Below are positions 26,304 to 35,762 of a stretch of 36,870 bases of DNA, one piece after another. Source of the stretch: Cyanobacteria bacterium FACHB-63 (lineage in GTDB: Bacteria > Cyanobacteriota > Cyanobacteriia > Leptolyngbyales > Leptolyngbyaceae); contig JACJNX010000133.1 of assembly GCA_014695255.1 (NCBI GenBank), positions 1 to 36,870 of the forward strand, read 5' to 3'. A program made the position numbers and the translations under genes. Position 1 is the first letter of the stretch; each line of letters opens with the position of its first letter. The notes below the pieces were generated by a model. It was not told the origin of the DNA. It did no database searches and saw only the letters and a list, made by a program, of their open reading frames with translations.

Positions 26304-26892
26304 GTGGCGAATCTTGGGAATACTTGACCTGACTACGCTTGTAGTGATGGAACTGTGCAATTGTTTGATGCTGTTGTCGCAACAGTGTCCAGTGCAATCG
26401 GAACAACATCGATTTTTTAAGTTCCCACCCTAAATGCCACATTAATCGGCGAATTTCAGCGATTGAGAGCGGAACGACAACCACGCTTGTACTTGAACGC
26501 GGAGAACTGACTTGATTGCTGCCCCCCTTTTTGAGATTCGGTATTATGCGGCCGTACCACGGCCAGAAACGCATGAGCCAGACAAAATAAGGTGATATGC
26601 CGATACTATCTCTGCCAAGTTCGCACTTCGTACTGATGGCCGGCTTCGGCTTTGGCAGTTTGAAAGCACATCTCGACTGTCCAGCGCGTGCCTGCAGCTT
26701 GGATGACGGCTTCAAGCGATGTTCTCTTAGGGACAAACACCAAGAAGTAAGCGCTCTCGTGCGGCTGCTTCATTGACCGTCGTGCCATGAACTAACGTTG
26801 CCATCCAGACTGCTCAGGGTGAGGAACAGCCAGTGCTTTCCAATTATACCAGCGCTCTCCCTTCTCACCCTGACCCACACTGAGTCTTGACA
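26299..26892 (-). pseudogene. IS701-family transposase, C-terminal remnant
   Basis: The coding trace starts near 26890 as LSVGQGEKGERWYNWKALAV, then PHPEQSGWQR, a TAG, FMARRSMKQPHESAYFLVF, then GTRWTVEMCFQTAKAEAG and YEVRTWQR, a second TAG, and YRHITLFCLAHAFLAVVRPH. These are the typical DDE_5 blocks of IS701 transposases, with Trp codons turned into stops. At the G-run near 26520 the frame changes, and SIAEIRRLMWHLGWELKKSM leads to the stop at 26299. The N-terminal half including the first catalytic Asp is absent. It lies directly against the hsdR relic and may have cut that gene. Confidence 0.72.
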
Positions 26893-27640
26893 ACCATCCG
26901 CATCCGGATTGCTAAACCGCTCCTCCATCAAGTAAGGAACAAGATAGCCATCCTCGATCGCCTGCTTCAGCGAGTAAGTATAGGCAGGCTCCCCAAAATA
27001 TTCACAGGTATCCCGGCGCTGCTCCGCTTCAGTTAGCGGTCGGCTATCATCAATCTCACGCGGAGTTGCCATCAGACCCAACTGAAACACTGAGCCAAAG
27101 TATTCTAACACTCCAAGCCAATCCCCAAACCCAGAGCGGTGGCACTCATCCACCACCACCAGATCAAAGAAGTCTGGCTCAACAGTGTTCATAAATTTTT
27201 CTGCCGTTTAGCTCTTCATCCAAATTTTGATAATTGGCGAAGAACAGCCGTCCCACTTGATGCTGATTCAGGCGCACCGTATTTTTGTCGATCACCACCC
27301 GTTCATCGGCAGAAAATCCGGCAAATGCTCGATATGCCTGATCTTTGAGGCTATTGCGATCAGTCAAAAACAAAATTTGGTTGTTCCGCAGCACGTTGCC
27401 ATGCAGCAACTTCCACGCCAACTGAAAAATCGTAAATGTCTTGCCAGTTCCCGTCGCCATTAGCAGCAAGGCACGAGGAGTTCCCTGACTAAAACGATAA
27501 AGAGCTTCAGCGATAGCCATTTCCTGGTAGGGGCGCACCCACCGTCGCGTAATCTGATCCTCATACCAGGGATACTCAAATACAGGTCGCCACGCTTCCC
27601 AATCAATATTGGCGCGACCCAATCGAGTCAAAATATCTCC
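26893..27640 (-). pseudogene. hsdR: type I restriction HsdR (DEAD-box helicase) fragment
   Basis: This is a piece of the restriction subunit that moves along DNA and cuts it. The helicase start is seen as RRWVRPYQEMAIAEALYRFS, then Walker A LLMATGTGKTFTIFQ and FLTDRNSLKDQA. The Walker B region is DLVVVDECHRSGFGDW with the following QLGLMATPREIDD. Between NGRKI and FMNTVEPDFFDL the frame is broken by one extra A in an A-run near 27200. The N-terminal nuclease domain and the C-terminal half of the motor are missing, and no hsdM or hsdS gene is near. The frame stays open upstream to about 27790 but without family similarity I could recognise. Confidence 0.8.
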
Positions 27641-27790
27641 AGGTGTGGGAACCGCTGTTAACCTCTCCCAGTCCCCCGCCTGGTTATCCCTCCTTCTAGA
27701 GTTTAGGCTTGCTTTGTATTCCCTATTGCTCTTGCCCTTGATTAGCGTGCTTGATTCTGATGACGCTCGTTTAACTTGACAGTACCAGTT

Positions 27791-29779
27791 TTACTTAGAG
27801 TTTAGGGTCGCCAGAGTTTCTAAGGCCGTATTGATGGCTTCTTTTACTGCGGGTACATCCTTTAACTCATAAACGCTTGCTTGTAGCAACAATTGCGACC
27901 AGGCTGGATTTATATTGTTCTGAAGGAATAAATTGGTAGCCCATTCTATGCGTCGAATAGCAAATTCCTCACGAGTTTCAACCACTTCCTTCAAGGCCCT
28001 AGCCGTCATTGGCAGTTTATCAAGTTGTCTATCCAATATAGTTCGTTTGTCAAGGTCATAGCTAATTGCAGATACAGTCACACGTTTGGGTTTTCCAGTA
28101 GCACCCCTAATACGTATAGCCGATTGCCTAACCAAATTAGCGAGATGAGTATCACGGCTTGCCCAATCTACTTGACCTTGCCGGAGTGAACCTACCCCGT
28201 TGGGGGAAGGGCGTGTATGAGCCTGTAACCACTCCTTGTCATGCTGGTACAACCAGCGATAAGTACGAGAATGCTCATCTCGTAGCGATCGTTTTGTAGC
28301 ATTCGGATTTTCACCTTGAGCTCGTAACCATTCTGCTCGACAAGACTTTAATTCTTTTTGATCCACTGTTTGGTTTTTTCTTGCTTTAGAAGTCACTTTA
28401 AAGTCAGATTGTGTGAATCTAGCACCTTTACCTCGTCCCTTTCGAGGAAATTGAAGCCCTAGACAACAGGCTTGCCGTTTGATTGTGGTGTGATAACTAT
28501 TGAGCCGTCGAGCAATCTCTCGCATGCTTAATGATGAATCCTCCCACAATTCCTTTAATGTTTTGTCCCAGGTATCTCCATAAGATTTGATCGTATCAAG
28601 ACGAAATTGATCTTTTGGTGAGGTATCAGGCCCTTTTCGGCCATAAGTGAAACCACAAACACAATTGAAACTTCCGTATGGTTTTCTCTCATGCTCCTTT
28701 GCATAGATGAAATTAATTTGACACTCGTTAATTTGAAATTTTTGAAAGAATTGACAAGTAGGATTAAGACAGGGCCAGGGCCCTTCTCCAAATGCCTTAG
28801 CCATAGAGTTGACAACAGAATTAGAAGAGTTCTTTGAAGTACAGTCTTCAAAGAACTCTTCTGCAGTACGACCTAAAAACTGAATAAGCAGAAGATGCCT
28901 TAAAGGATGATTTGTTTTACTTAAGCCGAAGTCTTTATGTAAACGGGCTAGCCAAACGCTAGGTTTTTGCTCATCAACTTCGCACTGAAGTTGTTTCAAA
29001 AGATCGAAGGAGTAATAGTTTTTGAAGGTATTCAGTAGCTTAGACACGTATACTTTGTTCTCAGATGCTAATCCTACATCGGTAAGTAGTCTCAAATAGC
29101 AATTGCGTAAAACACTAAAACCTGGAACTAGTCTACGCTGCTCAAGCAACCAGATAGCATCTTGAGCAATTTTAAGAAGAACCTGATGATCAGAAATGGA
29201 TAAATTGAGTAAACGTGGTGAAGTTTCAGAAACTCCTCTCTCAGCAGAGACTAAAACTTGGGTATTGAGGCGATTGCGCATAGGTATGTTACTCTCTTCC
29301 AGGAAGACTTCGTGAATTGGGCAAACCTCGATACCAGGCAATTGGTGCAAGCGGTGCCAATAAAACTCACCATATTTTTTCTTGTCTGATTCTGCGCAAA
29401 ACAAACAGTATCTCAATCTATTAGGCATACGGATGCTACTTGGTGTAATTCCCGCAATCTTGTGAATTGCTGAACCATCATTTCCTTGCATGTCTGAGCG
29501 AATACGCTCTACCCGCTCTATTGTTAGGAAAGGACTGTAGAAGGGAAATAATGTGTGTCTATCAATTAGATAGTCAACTGTGTAGCGATGCCCTGGTGGA
29601 AGTGCTGTAGTAAGATAAGCAAGACGAGTTGGCAAATCAATAGTTACTCCAGAATTGCTGCCAAATAACTCCTGGATTGTCATGTAACCACTGTTAAAAT
29701 ACATCATTCGGTCGTGGTAACGGGCACAAATGCTGTACAGTAATTCATCGGGATAAGGATCAGGAAAGCAGCCTATCAT
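27791..29779 (-). CDS. tniQ: second TniQ/TnsD target-selection protein
   Basis: This 662-residue protein of the TniQ family has TnsD size. The N-terminal TniQ domain begins MIGCFPDPYPDELLYSICAR, and its first zinc site is LRYCLFCAES with VCPIHE (CxxC, CxxH). A second ribbon is complete, with PCLNPTC and FNCVCGF. Helix-turn-helix sequences follow, for example LSMREIARRLNSYHTTIKRQ, and a long C-terminal region resembles the first TniQ throughout. Such proteins bind a chromosomal site and recruit TnsC. The ATG follows directly on the TAA of a leftover tnsC 3' end. As the element sits at glmS and the other copy is coupled to tnsC, this one may direct a different target site; that is inference. 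Confidence 0.88.
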   Translation of the reverse strand: MIGCFPDPYPDELLYSICARYHDRMMYFNSGYMTIQELFGSNSGVTIDLPTRLAYLTTALPPGHRYTVDYLIDRHTLFPFYSPFLTIERVERIRSDMQGNDGSAIHKIAGITPSSIRMPNRLRYCLFCAESDKKKYGEFYWHRLHQLPGIEVCPIHEVFLEESNIPMRNRLNTQVLVSAERGVSETSPRLLNLSISDHQVLLKIAQDAIWLLEQRRLVPGFSVLRNCYLRLLTDVGLASENKVYVSKLLNTFKNYYSFDLLKQLQCEVDEQKPSVWLARLHKDFGLSKTNHPLRHLLLIQFLGRTAEEFFEDCTSKNSSNSVVNSMAKAFGEGPWPCLNPTCQFFQKFQINECQINFIYAKEHERKPYGSFNCVCGFTYGRKGPDTSPKDQFRLDTIKSYGDTWDKTLKELWEDSSLSMREIARRLNSYHTTIKRQACCLGLQFPRKGRGKGARFTQSDFKVTSKARKNQTVDQKELKSCRAEWLRAQGENPNATKRSLRDEHSRTYRWLYQHDKEWLQAHTRPSPNGVGSLRQGQVDWASRDTHLANLVRQSAIRIRGATGKPKRVTVSAISYDLDKRTILDRQLDKLPMTARALKEVVETREEFAIRRIEWATNLFLQNNINPAWSQLLLQASVYELKDVPAVKEAINTALETLATLNSK

Positions 29780-29854
29780 TTAGGATACCTCTGTCAAATA
29801 CTCATCGTAAAGCGGGAGAAGTCGACTTTTTTGACAATTTAACAACCTCTTATG
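29780..29854 (-). pseudogene. tnsC: remnant of the 3' end of a second tnsC
   Basis: The codons just before the second tniQ read QKSRLLPLYDEYLTEVS and then TAA. The intact tnsC ends KQSRLIRSANEYLLEEVS before the first tniQ. The match in sequence, length and position at the tniQ start is too good for chance. An upstream stop shows that only about 18 to 25 codons are left. The second tniQ therefore arrived together with its own tnsC, by duplication or from another element, and that tnsC was later lost. Confidence 0.75.
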
Positions 29855-29975
29855 CAGTATCCATATTTAGAGAGGTTTGTTTCGCTCCAACTACTTTTGA
29901 ATGTCCTGTGAGACTGCGAATATAGAGTTTTTGTAAGATGAACACAACGGTCATAAGATCGCCCTCCTACCTGAA
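29855..29975. other. spacer between the two tniQ genes
   Basis: No gene is visible. It holds the presumed deletion scar of the second tnsC. An AGGAGGG sequence at about 29961..29967 (minus strand sense) is followed by no start codon of any frame I can support. Confidence 0.35.
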
Positions 29976-31943
29976 TCAAAAAGCCAATCGCTGAAACGAA
30001 GGATCTCGCTGATACTGTAGCGGGATAATTTTTAATGATTCTACCGCTTTATCAAGAGCTTTTTGTACTACAGGCATCTCTTCTATTTCCGGTCGTAAGC
30101 CTGCCCTCCGTACTAGCTGCCATCGCTTCGGACAAGTCTTCTCCCGCTTGTAGCATTCTACAGCCCGCTGAACTCGGCGCAACGCAAAAGTCTCACGAGT
30201 TTCTACCAATGAAGCAAGAACCTGCGCTGTTATAGGAAGTTTATCAAGATGGCGCTGAATCAGGGCCAGTTGACCTAATTCTCGACCAATTGCTGCAATT
30301 GTAATACGAATTGGTTTGCCAGATTTGCTGTGCAGATGTGAAGCTGCCTGCCTTGCTGCATCCGCCAATTCAGCATCCCGACGCTCCCAATCAACTCGTA
30401 CAGGTGGTGGAGTCTTTGTCATCAAGGGTGGTAAATGCGTCTCTAACCATTCCCGATCGTGACGGTGCAACCACACGTAAACTCTCTGGAACTTTTTTCT
30501 AAGAGCAGTTCGTCCTGATTCAGGATATCGTTGCTTTGCCGTCAGCCACTCCTGTCGATACTGTTCCAAAAGTGTTGCTGAGGCACTTAGCTTTTCTTCT
30601 GAGAAACATGCTAGCTTCCGGCTCATTCTATTTGTTTGCCGTTTCCCCTGACGCGGAAAATCCAATTCCATTGCAGCGGCGTGGAGTTTAACAGTTGCTG
30701 CATCCACACCAAGTTGACGGGCAATTTCACGCAAGCTTAGGGATGGGTTGTCCCAGAGTGACTTGAGAACTCCTTCCCAAATCGGGCCAAAAGCTCGTAT
30801 CTTAGTAATTCTCAATGAATCCTCTTCTGCCTCGTCAGGTCCAGTTCGGACATAGATAAAGCCACAAGAGCAAAGGAACGTCCCTATAGGTTTACCATGT
30901 TCTTTGCTATAGACGACTTCACATTCAGTAACTACAGGCTTCCGAAAATGAGCAGCCGCTTTATTGAGACAGAACCACGGTCCCTTGCCAAAAGGCTTAA
31001 ACTGTTTAGGCAACCTGAAGAATGATTCGGCCGTATAGCCCAAAAAGTGCATTAGTAGGAGATGCCGTAATGGGTGCTGTGATCCTTTGGGCGCTCGGAC
31101 TAGCCGAAACAGCCAATTGTGCTGGCTTTCGAGGTCAATCTGACACTGAAGTTGATCAAGGAGTTCGGGAGGGTAACATTCGCAAAACTTGCCAAGTAAT
31201 TCACTGACTCGTACTCTACCACTGTAGGTTGCCAGATCTTGTTCTGCTAAAAGTTCACGGTATCGCTTTACTAAAACATCCAAGCCAGAAGTTGGAAGCT
31301 GCTGCCTTAACAGCCATGAAGCATCTTGAGAAATTTTCAGTAGAAAAGTTTGATGTGAATTCAAGGGTCTATATGAGCGAGACTTGGAAGATTGAATACC
31401 CCGCTCTGCTGAAACGAATTCATGACGCGTTTGGGGATTCTGAATCCGAATCCAGCTGTTCAATATCAGAACCTTGTGTTCTGAACAAACCACAACACCT
31501 GGTAACTGATGAAGCCGATGCCAATAATATTCACCAAATTGTTCCTTATCTCGTTGCGCACATACTGGGCAAAACCTTAACCACTCCCAGGAATGTACTG
31601 TGCTTGCCATCATCCCAGAACGCATATAAATCGCGGGTCCTCTTGCCCCTTCCATATCTGCCCAAAGCTGTCGAGCTTGCTTGAGGGCAAGAAAAGGAGC
31701 ATAGAAGGGATACAAGGTATGGTTATTGATCAACCGTTCAACAGTGTAAGGGCTACCAGGAGGCAACATCGAGATAAGATTGTTCAGGTTACTGGGTAAA
31801 CCAACAGTTGCGATCGCAGCCTCATTTCCAAACAACTCCCGCATGGTGTTCTTTCTGTTGGGATATTGAACACGATCCTGAAACCGGGCACAAACGCTGT
31901 AGAGTAGTTCATCGGGATATGGGTCAGGAAAGCAACCTATCAT
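29976..31943 (-). CDS. tnsD: TnsD/TniQ target-selection protein, coupled to tnsC
   Basis: This 655-residue protein has the TniQ domain at the N-terminus (MIGCFPDPYPDELLYSVCAR), a zinc site LRFCPVCAQR with VVCSEHKV, and HTH-like sequence LSLREIARQLGVDAATVKLH near the middle. Its size is that of TnsD, which in Tn7 binds the glmS 3' end and calls TnsC. The second zinc ribbon is altered: the partner copy has CLNPTC where this one has CLNKAA, while LCSCGF is kept. The ATG overlaps the tnsC stop by one base (TGATG), so it is the original core member. Given the glmS location of the element it is the best candidate for the glmS-recognising protein. Confidence 0.88.
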   Translation of the reverse strand: MIGCFPDPYPDELLYSVCARFQDRVQYPNRKNTMRELFGNEAAIATVGLPSNLNNLISMLPPGSPYTVERLINNHTLYPFYAPFLALKQARQLWADMEGARGPAIYMRSGMMASTVHSWEWLRFCPVCAQRDKEQFGEYYWHRLHQLPGVVVCSEHKVLILNSWIRIQNPQTRHEFVSAERGIQSSKSRSYRPLNSHQTFLLKISQDASWLLRQQLPTSGLDVLVKRYRELLAEQDLATYSGRVRVSELLGKFCECYPPELLDQLQCQIDLESQHNWLFRLVRAPKGSQHPLRHLLLMHFLGYTAESFFRLPKQFKPFGKGPWFCLNKAAAHFRKPVVTECEVVYSKEHGKPIGTFLCSCGFIYVRTGPDEAEEDSLRITKIRAFGPIWEGVLKSLWDNPSLSLREIARQLGVDAATVKLHAAAMELDFPRQGKRQTNRMSRKLACFSEEKLSASATLLEQYRQEWLTAKQRYPESGRTALRKKFQRVYVWLHRHDREWLETHLPPLMTKTPPPVRVDWERRDAELADAARQAASHLHSKSGKPIRITIAAIGRELGQLALIQRHLDKLPITAQVLASLVETRETFALRRVQRAVECYKREKTCPKRWQLVRRAGLRPEIEEMPVVQKALDKAVESLKIIPLQYQRDPSFQRLAF

Positions 31944-33487
31944 CAGGAAACCTCCTCCAATAAGTACTCATTTGCAGAACGAATCAATCTCGATTGCTTA
32001 AGTGCATCGTAGGCAGTTAGCTGTTGCTTTTCCCCGCTTGCCACAATGTCAGGTAAACTTCCTTCTAGGGGAGCCACTTTCCTACGTTTTCTTCGAGTTT
32101 TGCTAGGTATGGAAGACGAAGATTCTGGTTCTACTGCCTCAATGACAGGCAATTGAAGTGCTCCTCTAGGGGTTGCAGATGTTCGTGCTCGGGCTAATGC
32201 CTGAAGTTGTTCAGCTTTATTCAGCTTGCCTTGGGCTTCTTCTAAAAATGAATCAAGACTGATAGGATGCACATCTTCCACTGAGGAGAGAAGCCGAATA
32301 TCGCTATTTTTGAGAGCAGTCAAAATGGGGTTTGCCATACGTAAACCTTCTTCAGCCGCTAGCCGAATATTTTGTTCAGTGATGGTCTCTTCCTTATCTA
32401 CGATTGCTCGAATTTGAGCTAGCATATGAACTTTGACAGCGAAATCTGTAATACCTTGTGTTACGTCATACAAAGCATCTCTTAACGTTTGGTTTAGAGT
32501 AGAAGGCTGTCTTACATACTGATATTCCCACAAACACTCCAGAAACCAATTCCAGGTTCCATCCTGCTTCATTCTGTCCCAGACGAAATCTCCCTGCCCT
32601 GTCCCTCTACGCGTTTGTCGAAACTCTCCACAAAGAACTGACATCGCTTTATAGGTACCAACTAACACTACAGGTAAGCCGATTGTATTAATTAACTGTA
32701 CGAAAAAATTGAGCATTCTACTAGAACCTCCGCTCTTCGCTTGGCTTAAATGCTGAATCTCATCAATAACTAGCACACCAATTGAGTGTAGAGAGGCAAC
32801 ATTTGCTATGCGAGGGAGCATCTCGTCAATGGTTCTTCGACCACTAGCATAGTTGTTGTAGTAACGAGTTCCTAACAAATCATCCACTGCTTGAAAAAAA
32901 TTGAGGCATAATCCTTTAATTGAACCGTCGAATGGGCAATCAAGCTTCAACCAAACAATTTGTGTAAAGCTAAAGTCTCGTTCGCGATAGCGGTTGTGAA
33001 TAATGACCTGTGGATATAGGGATAGAATTGCCTCGATCGAAGTTGTTTTACCGACACCACTAATACCAACAATTGTGAATCCAGTAGCCGTTGAGCGCGG
33101 CGAACTCTGCGTAGTACCTAGCGCCTGCACTCTTGCACTAACATCACTCCAAAATCCTTGTAATGCTGGGTTACGTGCCTGATATCCAACCCGAATCATC
33201 CGGGAGAAGCGTTGCTCTAAATCAAAGTGAACTGGTAGAGGAACAAAGAACTGAAGTGCATTCTGAATCAGATGAAGGCGTAAATGAGCAGGCATACTAC
33301 GATGCCCTTCGTCATACTCTGGAAAGTGTGCAAGACGAGCGGCAGTTTCATCTTGATTCAAAATCGGCGGTAAGGCTTCAATTAAGGGATTTCCCTGATA
33401 ATTCGGAATCTCGGAATCCTGGTAATTTGCCTGTTCGATCCTACCTCTACTAACCAGTAGAGATGGAATGTGCGGATTACTATTCAT
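31943..33487 (-). CDS. tnsC: TnsC AAA+ ATPase
   Basis: This transposition regulator of about 514 residues links target-bound TniQ/TnsD to the TnsAB transposase. Walker A is GISGVGKTTS (about 141..150) and Walker B GVLVIDEIQHL (about 237..247). The C-terminus ends in a Lys/Arg-rich stretch (SKTRRKRRKVAP) and SRLIRSANEYLLEEVS, the usual place of TnsA/TnsB contacts. I start at the ATG at 33487 (MNSNPHIPS); AGAGGA lies six bases before it, and it overlaps the tnsB stop by eight bases. An ATG three bases further up at 33490 is too close to that site. Confidence 0.92.
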   Translation of the reverse strand: MNSNPHIPSLLVSRGRIEQANYQDSEIPNYQGNPLIEALPPILNQDETAARLAHFPEYDEGHRSMPAHLRLHLIQNALQFFVPLPVHFDLEQRFSRMIRVGYQARNPALQGFWSDVSARVQALGTTQSSPRSTATGFTIVGISGVGKTTSIEAILSLYPQVIIHNRYRERDFSFTQIVWLKLDCPFDGSIKGLCLNFFQAVDDLLGTRYYNNYASGRRTIDEMLPRIANVASLHSIGVLVIDEIQHLSQAKSGGSSRMLNFFVQLINTIGLPVVLVGTYKAMSVLCGEFRQTRRGTGQGDFVWDRMKQDGTWNWFLECLWEYQYVRQPSTLNQTLRDALYDVTQGITDFAVKVHMLAQIRAIVDKEETITEQNIRLAAEEGLRMANPILTALKNSDIRLLSSVEDVHPISLDSFLEEAQGKLNKAEQLQALARARTSATPRGALQLPVIEAVEPESSSSIPSKTRRKRRKVAPLEGSLPDIVASGEKQQLTAYDALKQSRLIRSANEYLLEEVS

Positions 33488-35762
33488 CATCAATCCTCTT
33501 CTCATTCTTTATCTTACGCAGCTTGTCAATTAATTGAGATCGAGCAACGTGCGTAGGATCAGTTGTTGTTGAGTCATCTGTCACTTCATTGTCTAAAGCT
33601 TCCACAGGGTTGTCTACCGCCTTTACTTCTATTTCATGCTGCTTATCTGTTGGTACAACCAGTGGCACTACTTTTGCCGATTCACTAGTCGACTCTGATT
33701 TTCCCAATCTCCACGCTTGCTCTTCACGCTCCATTTCACGTTCTTCCTTCCGATTTTGCCGAATGCCCTTAATGCGCGATCGCTTGCTTTGTTGACCCGC
33801 AGACTCCAAGTCCTTAGATGTTTGTTCTGTTGCCTCAGAAATAATCTGCTCCATCTGAGCATTCAAAGCAGCCTTAGATTGTTGCTTGCGGCTCTTAGCC
33901 CGCTCCTCCTCCTGCTGACGAATTTCCAAGTAGTCGGCGGCTTCATACCAGTCTTTTTCTCGAAATGTTTTGTCAGCATCTATAAGCTTGCAACATTCTA
34001 AACGGCGGCTACCATCAAGGCGAAGATAAATCTCGTCCAGTTTACGTGGATCATAGGCAATATCAATTTTCCAAGAACCTCTTTCTCGTGCCCGTACAAA
34101 CCATTGTTCTCGTAATGCCAAGTCGCAAGAATAAAGTAAACCTTGAAAACAACGAATTCCTCGATGAGTAACAGTAGCCTTTCCACTCGGTAGCAGGTTC
34201 AATCGAAGAATATCAGGGGTGACCGTACGAAGGTGTCCTACTCGGTTGCGAATTCCCCAGTTCCAAAGATCGATTGGATAAGGATCAACATGTTCCCGAA
34301 TCATAAACTCATCCATTCGATACCAATCCATCCGATGATCCTTGTTGTGATCGAGAATAGAAAGAATCATCAGTTTGCGGAATTGATGAAGATCTAGGAC
34401 TGCATCGAGTCGATAGTCTGCATCTGCACGCTGACGAGGTTTATAAACAGCTCCCGGTGCCCAGTGAATAAATTTTTCATTACTTAATCGGAAATTACGC
34501 TCAACGATCGCCTTCCAGTCTGCTCGGTAAGGTGGTGTGTTAGAGATACGAATATTGAGGGCATTAACAAGATTGTCAGCGCTATATCCCTCAAACTCAC
34601 CTCGATCTGCCAAAATCATCTCTGGCAAATGGTAACTCCCCCAATCCTCTTCGGTGATTTCAATTCCGTACTCCTGGCAGAATGTCACCTTATCGCTGGC
34701 TGCATTCTCTAATGTTTGCATTGCGCCAACCCAACTGGGTCCCTCTAGTGTGACGCTCATTCCTACAATCATGCGACTGAATACATCAATCACGACATAA
34801 ATCACGGGTCTCCCAATGATACGAGCGCGATCGAGAGAACTAACCAAGTAAATGTCCCCAATCGTGGCATCAATCTGATAAATAGACCCAGGACCAAATG
34901 CCATTTGGGTAGAATCTCCTAAGATCTCACGATGGCGTAGGTTGTAGCGACGCTTGCCTTCACGAGCAGACAAAGCTTGGGTAACATTCCGCTCCTTCTC
35001 ATACCAATAACGAAATTGTCCAAAACTGGGTAATTCATCAGCAGGTGGAAGAAACGGGACAAACGTTCCGTCAGGGAGCTTATCGTAACCCTTATGGAAA
35101 AACTTCTCTAATGTTTTCTGATAAGCGTCCTGTAATGTTCTTTGTTCAGCTGTTTCATAAAACAGTCGAATGCCACGACTAAACTTCTCACGGACAGCAG
35201 CATCTACATTAACCCCAGTAGGAAGGTCTGTCACTTTAGTCAACCTGCTGGGACGACCGCGTTTCACATCAGTGCTACTTTGTCGCTCTTTTCCCTTACC
35301 ACCACATTTGTCAAATAGGGGTAACAAAGCATTCTTAGTCTGCCCACCCTGCCAGTAACGCCTTAAGAACTTGTAAATGGTCTTTTTTGTCCATCCCGTC
35401 TTTTCTTCATGAGCATTTAGCAGTGCGCCCCGTCCGTGTGAATAGAAAATTTGCCCTGTTGTATCCTCCACTAGAGGTGCGATAACCTCCCAGGCTGCAT
35501 CTCGCCGTTGGCGGTGCTTTTCTGCAATATCGTTCTCCGGCCGCAACAGTACAGCATAGGGATCGACTTCTAAAACTTGAGCATCCCCTGAAGTGATTGC
35601 TGCTTCGATCTCTACCGATTTGCGAAAAACTGGCAAAGCATTGGGGCTGATAATATCAATCGTGGCAACATCTGTACCTGATGAATCAATCCAAAGTACG
35701 CGCTCAATGTGTAGTTCTGTATTTCCTTGCCACTCAATCAACATATTATTAAATAGCTTCAT
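33480..35762 (-). CDS. tnsB: TnsB DDE transposase
   Basis: This 760-residue retroviral-integrase-type transposase binds the end repeats and joins the 3' ends to target DNA. The catalytic triad is D298 in IYQIDATIGD, D386 in MILADRGEFEG and E421 in WKAIVERNFR. HTH domains for end binding come before (about 80..260, for example KKTIYKFLRRYWQGG) and a Mu-type C-terminal barrel follows. The charged tail from about residue 650 (QQEEERAKSRKQQSK and further) is the region that contacts TnsC in relatives. The ATG overlaps the tnsA stop (ATGA) and the stop overlaps the tnsC start. The sites it should bind are those at 849..979 and 36677..36753. Confidence 0.94.
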   Translation of the reverse strand: MKLFNNMLIEWQGNTELHIERVLWIDSSGTDVATIDIISPNALPVFRKSVEIEAAITSGDAQVLEVDPYAVLLRPENDIAEKHRQRRDAAWEVIAPLVEDTTGQIFYSHGRGALLNAHEEKTGWTKKTIYKFLRRYWQGGQTKNALLPLFDKCGGKGKERQSSTDVKRGRPSRLTKVTDLPTGVNVDAAVREKFSRGIRLFYETAEQRTLQDAYQKTLEKFFHKGYDKLPDGTFVPFLPPADELPSFGQFRYWYEKERNVTQALSAREGKRRYNLRHREILGDSTQMAFGPGSIYQIDATIGDIYLVSSLDRARIIGRPVIYVVIDVFSRMIVGMSVTLEGPSWVGAMQTLENAASDKVTFCQEYGIEITEEDWGSYHLPEMILADRGEFEGYSADNLVNALNIRISNTPPYRADWKAIVERNFRLSNEKFIHWAPGAVYKPRQRADADYRLDAVLDLHQFRKLMILSILDHNKDHRMDWYRMDEFMIREHVDPYPIDLWNWGIRNRVGHLRTVTPDILRLNLLPSGKATVTHRGIRCFQGLLYSCDLALREQWFVRARERGSWKIDIAYDPRKLDEIYLRLDGSRRLECCKLIDADKTFREKDWYEAADYLEIRQQEEERAKSRKQQSKAALNAQMEQIISEATEQTSKDLESAGQQSKRSRIKGIRQNRKEEREMEREEQAWRLGKSESTSESAKVVPLVVPTDKQHEIEVKAVDNPVEALDNEVTDDSTTTDPTHVARSQLIDKLRKIKNEKRIDDE

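Noticed and set aside
27641-27790. Open frame continuing upstream of the hsdR fragment
   Set aside because: It has no stop but also no start codon or HsdR-like sequence; it looks like an open stretch by chance.
27697-27806. Direct repeat TAGAGTTTAGG at 27697 and 27796 as an attachment site
   Set aside because: It is only 11 bp, and no integrase or second boundary feature supports it.
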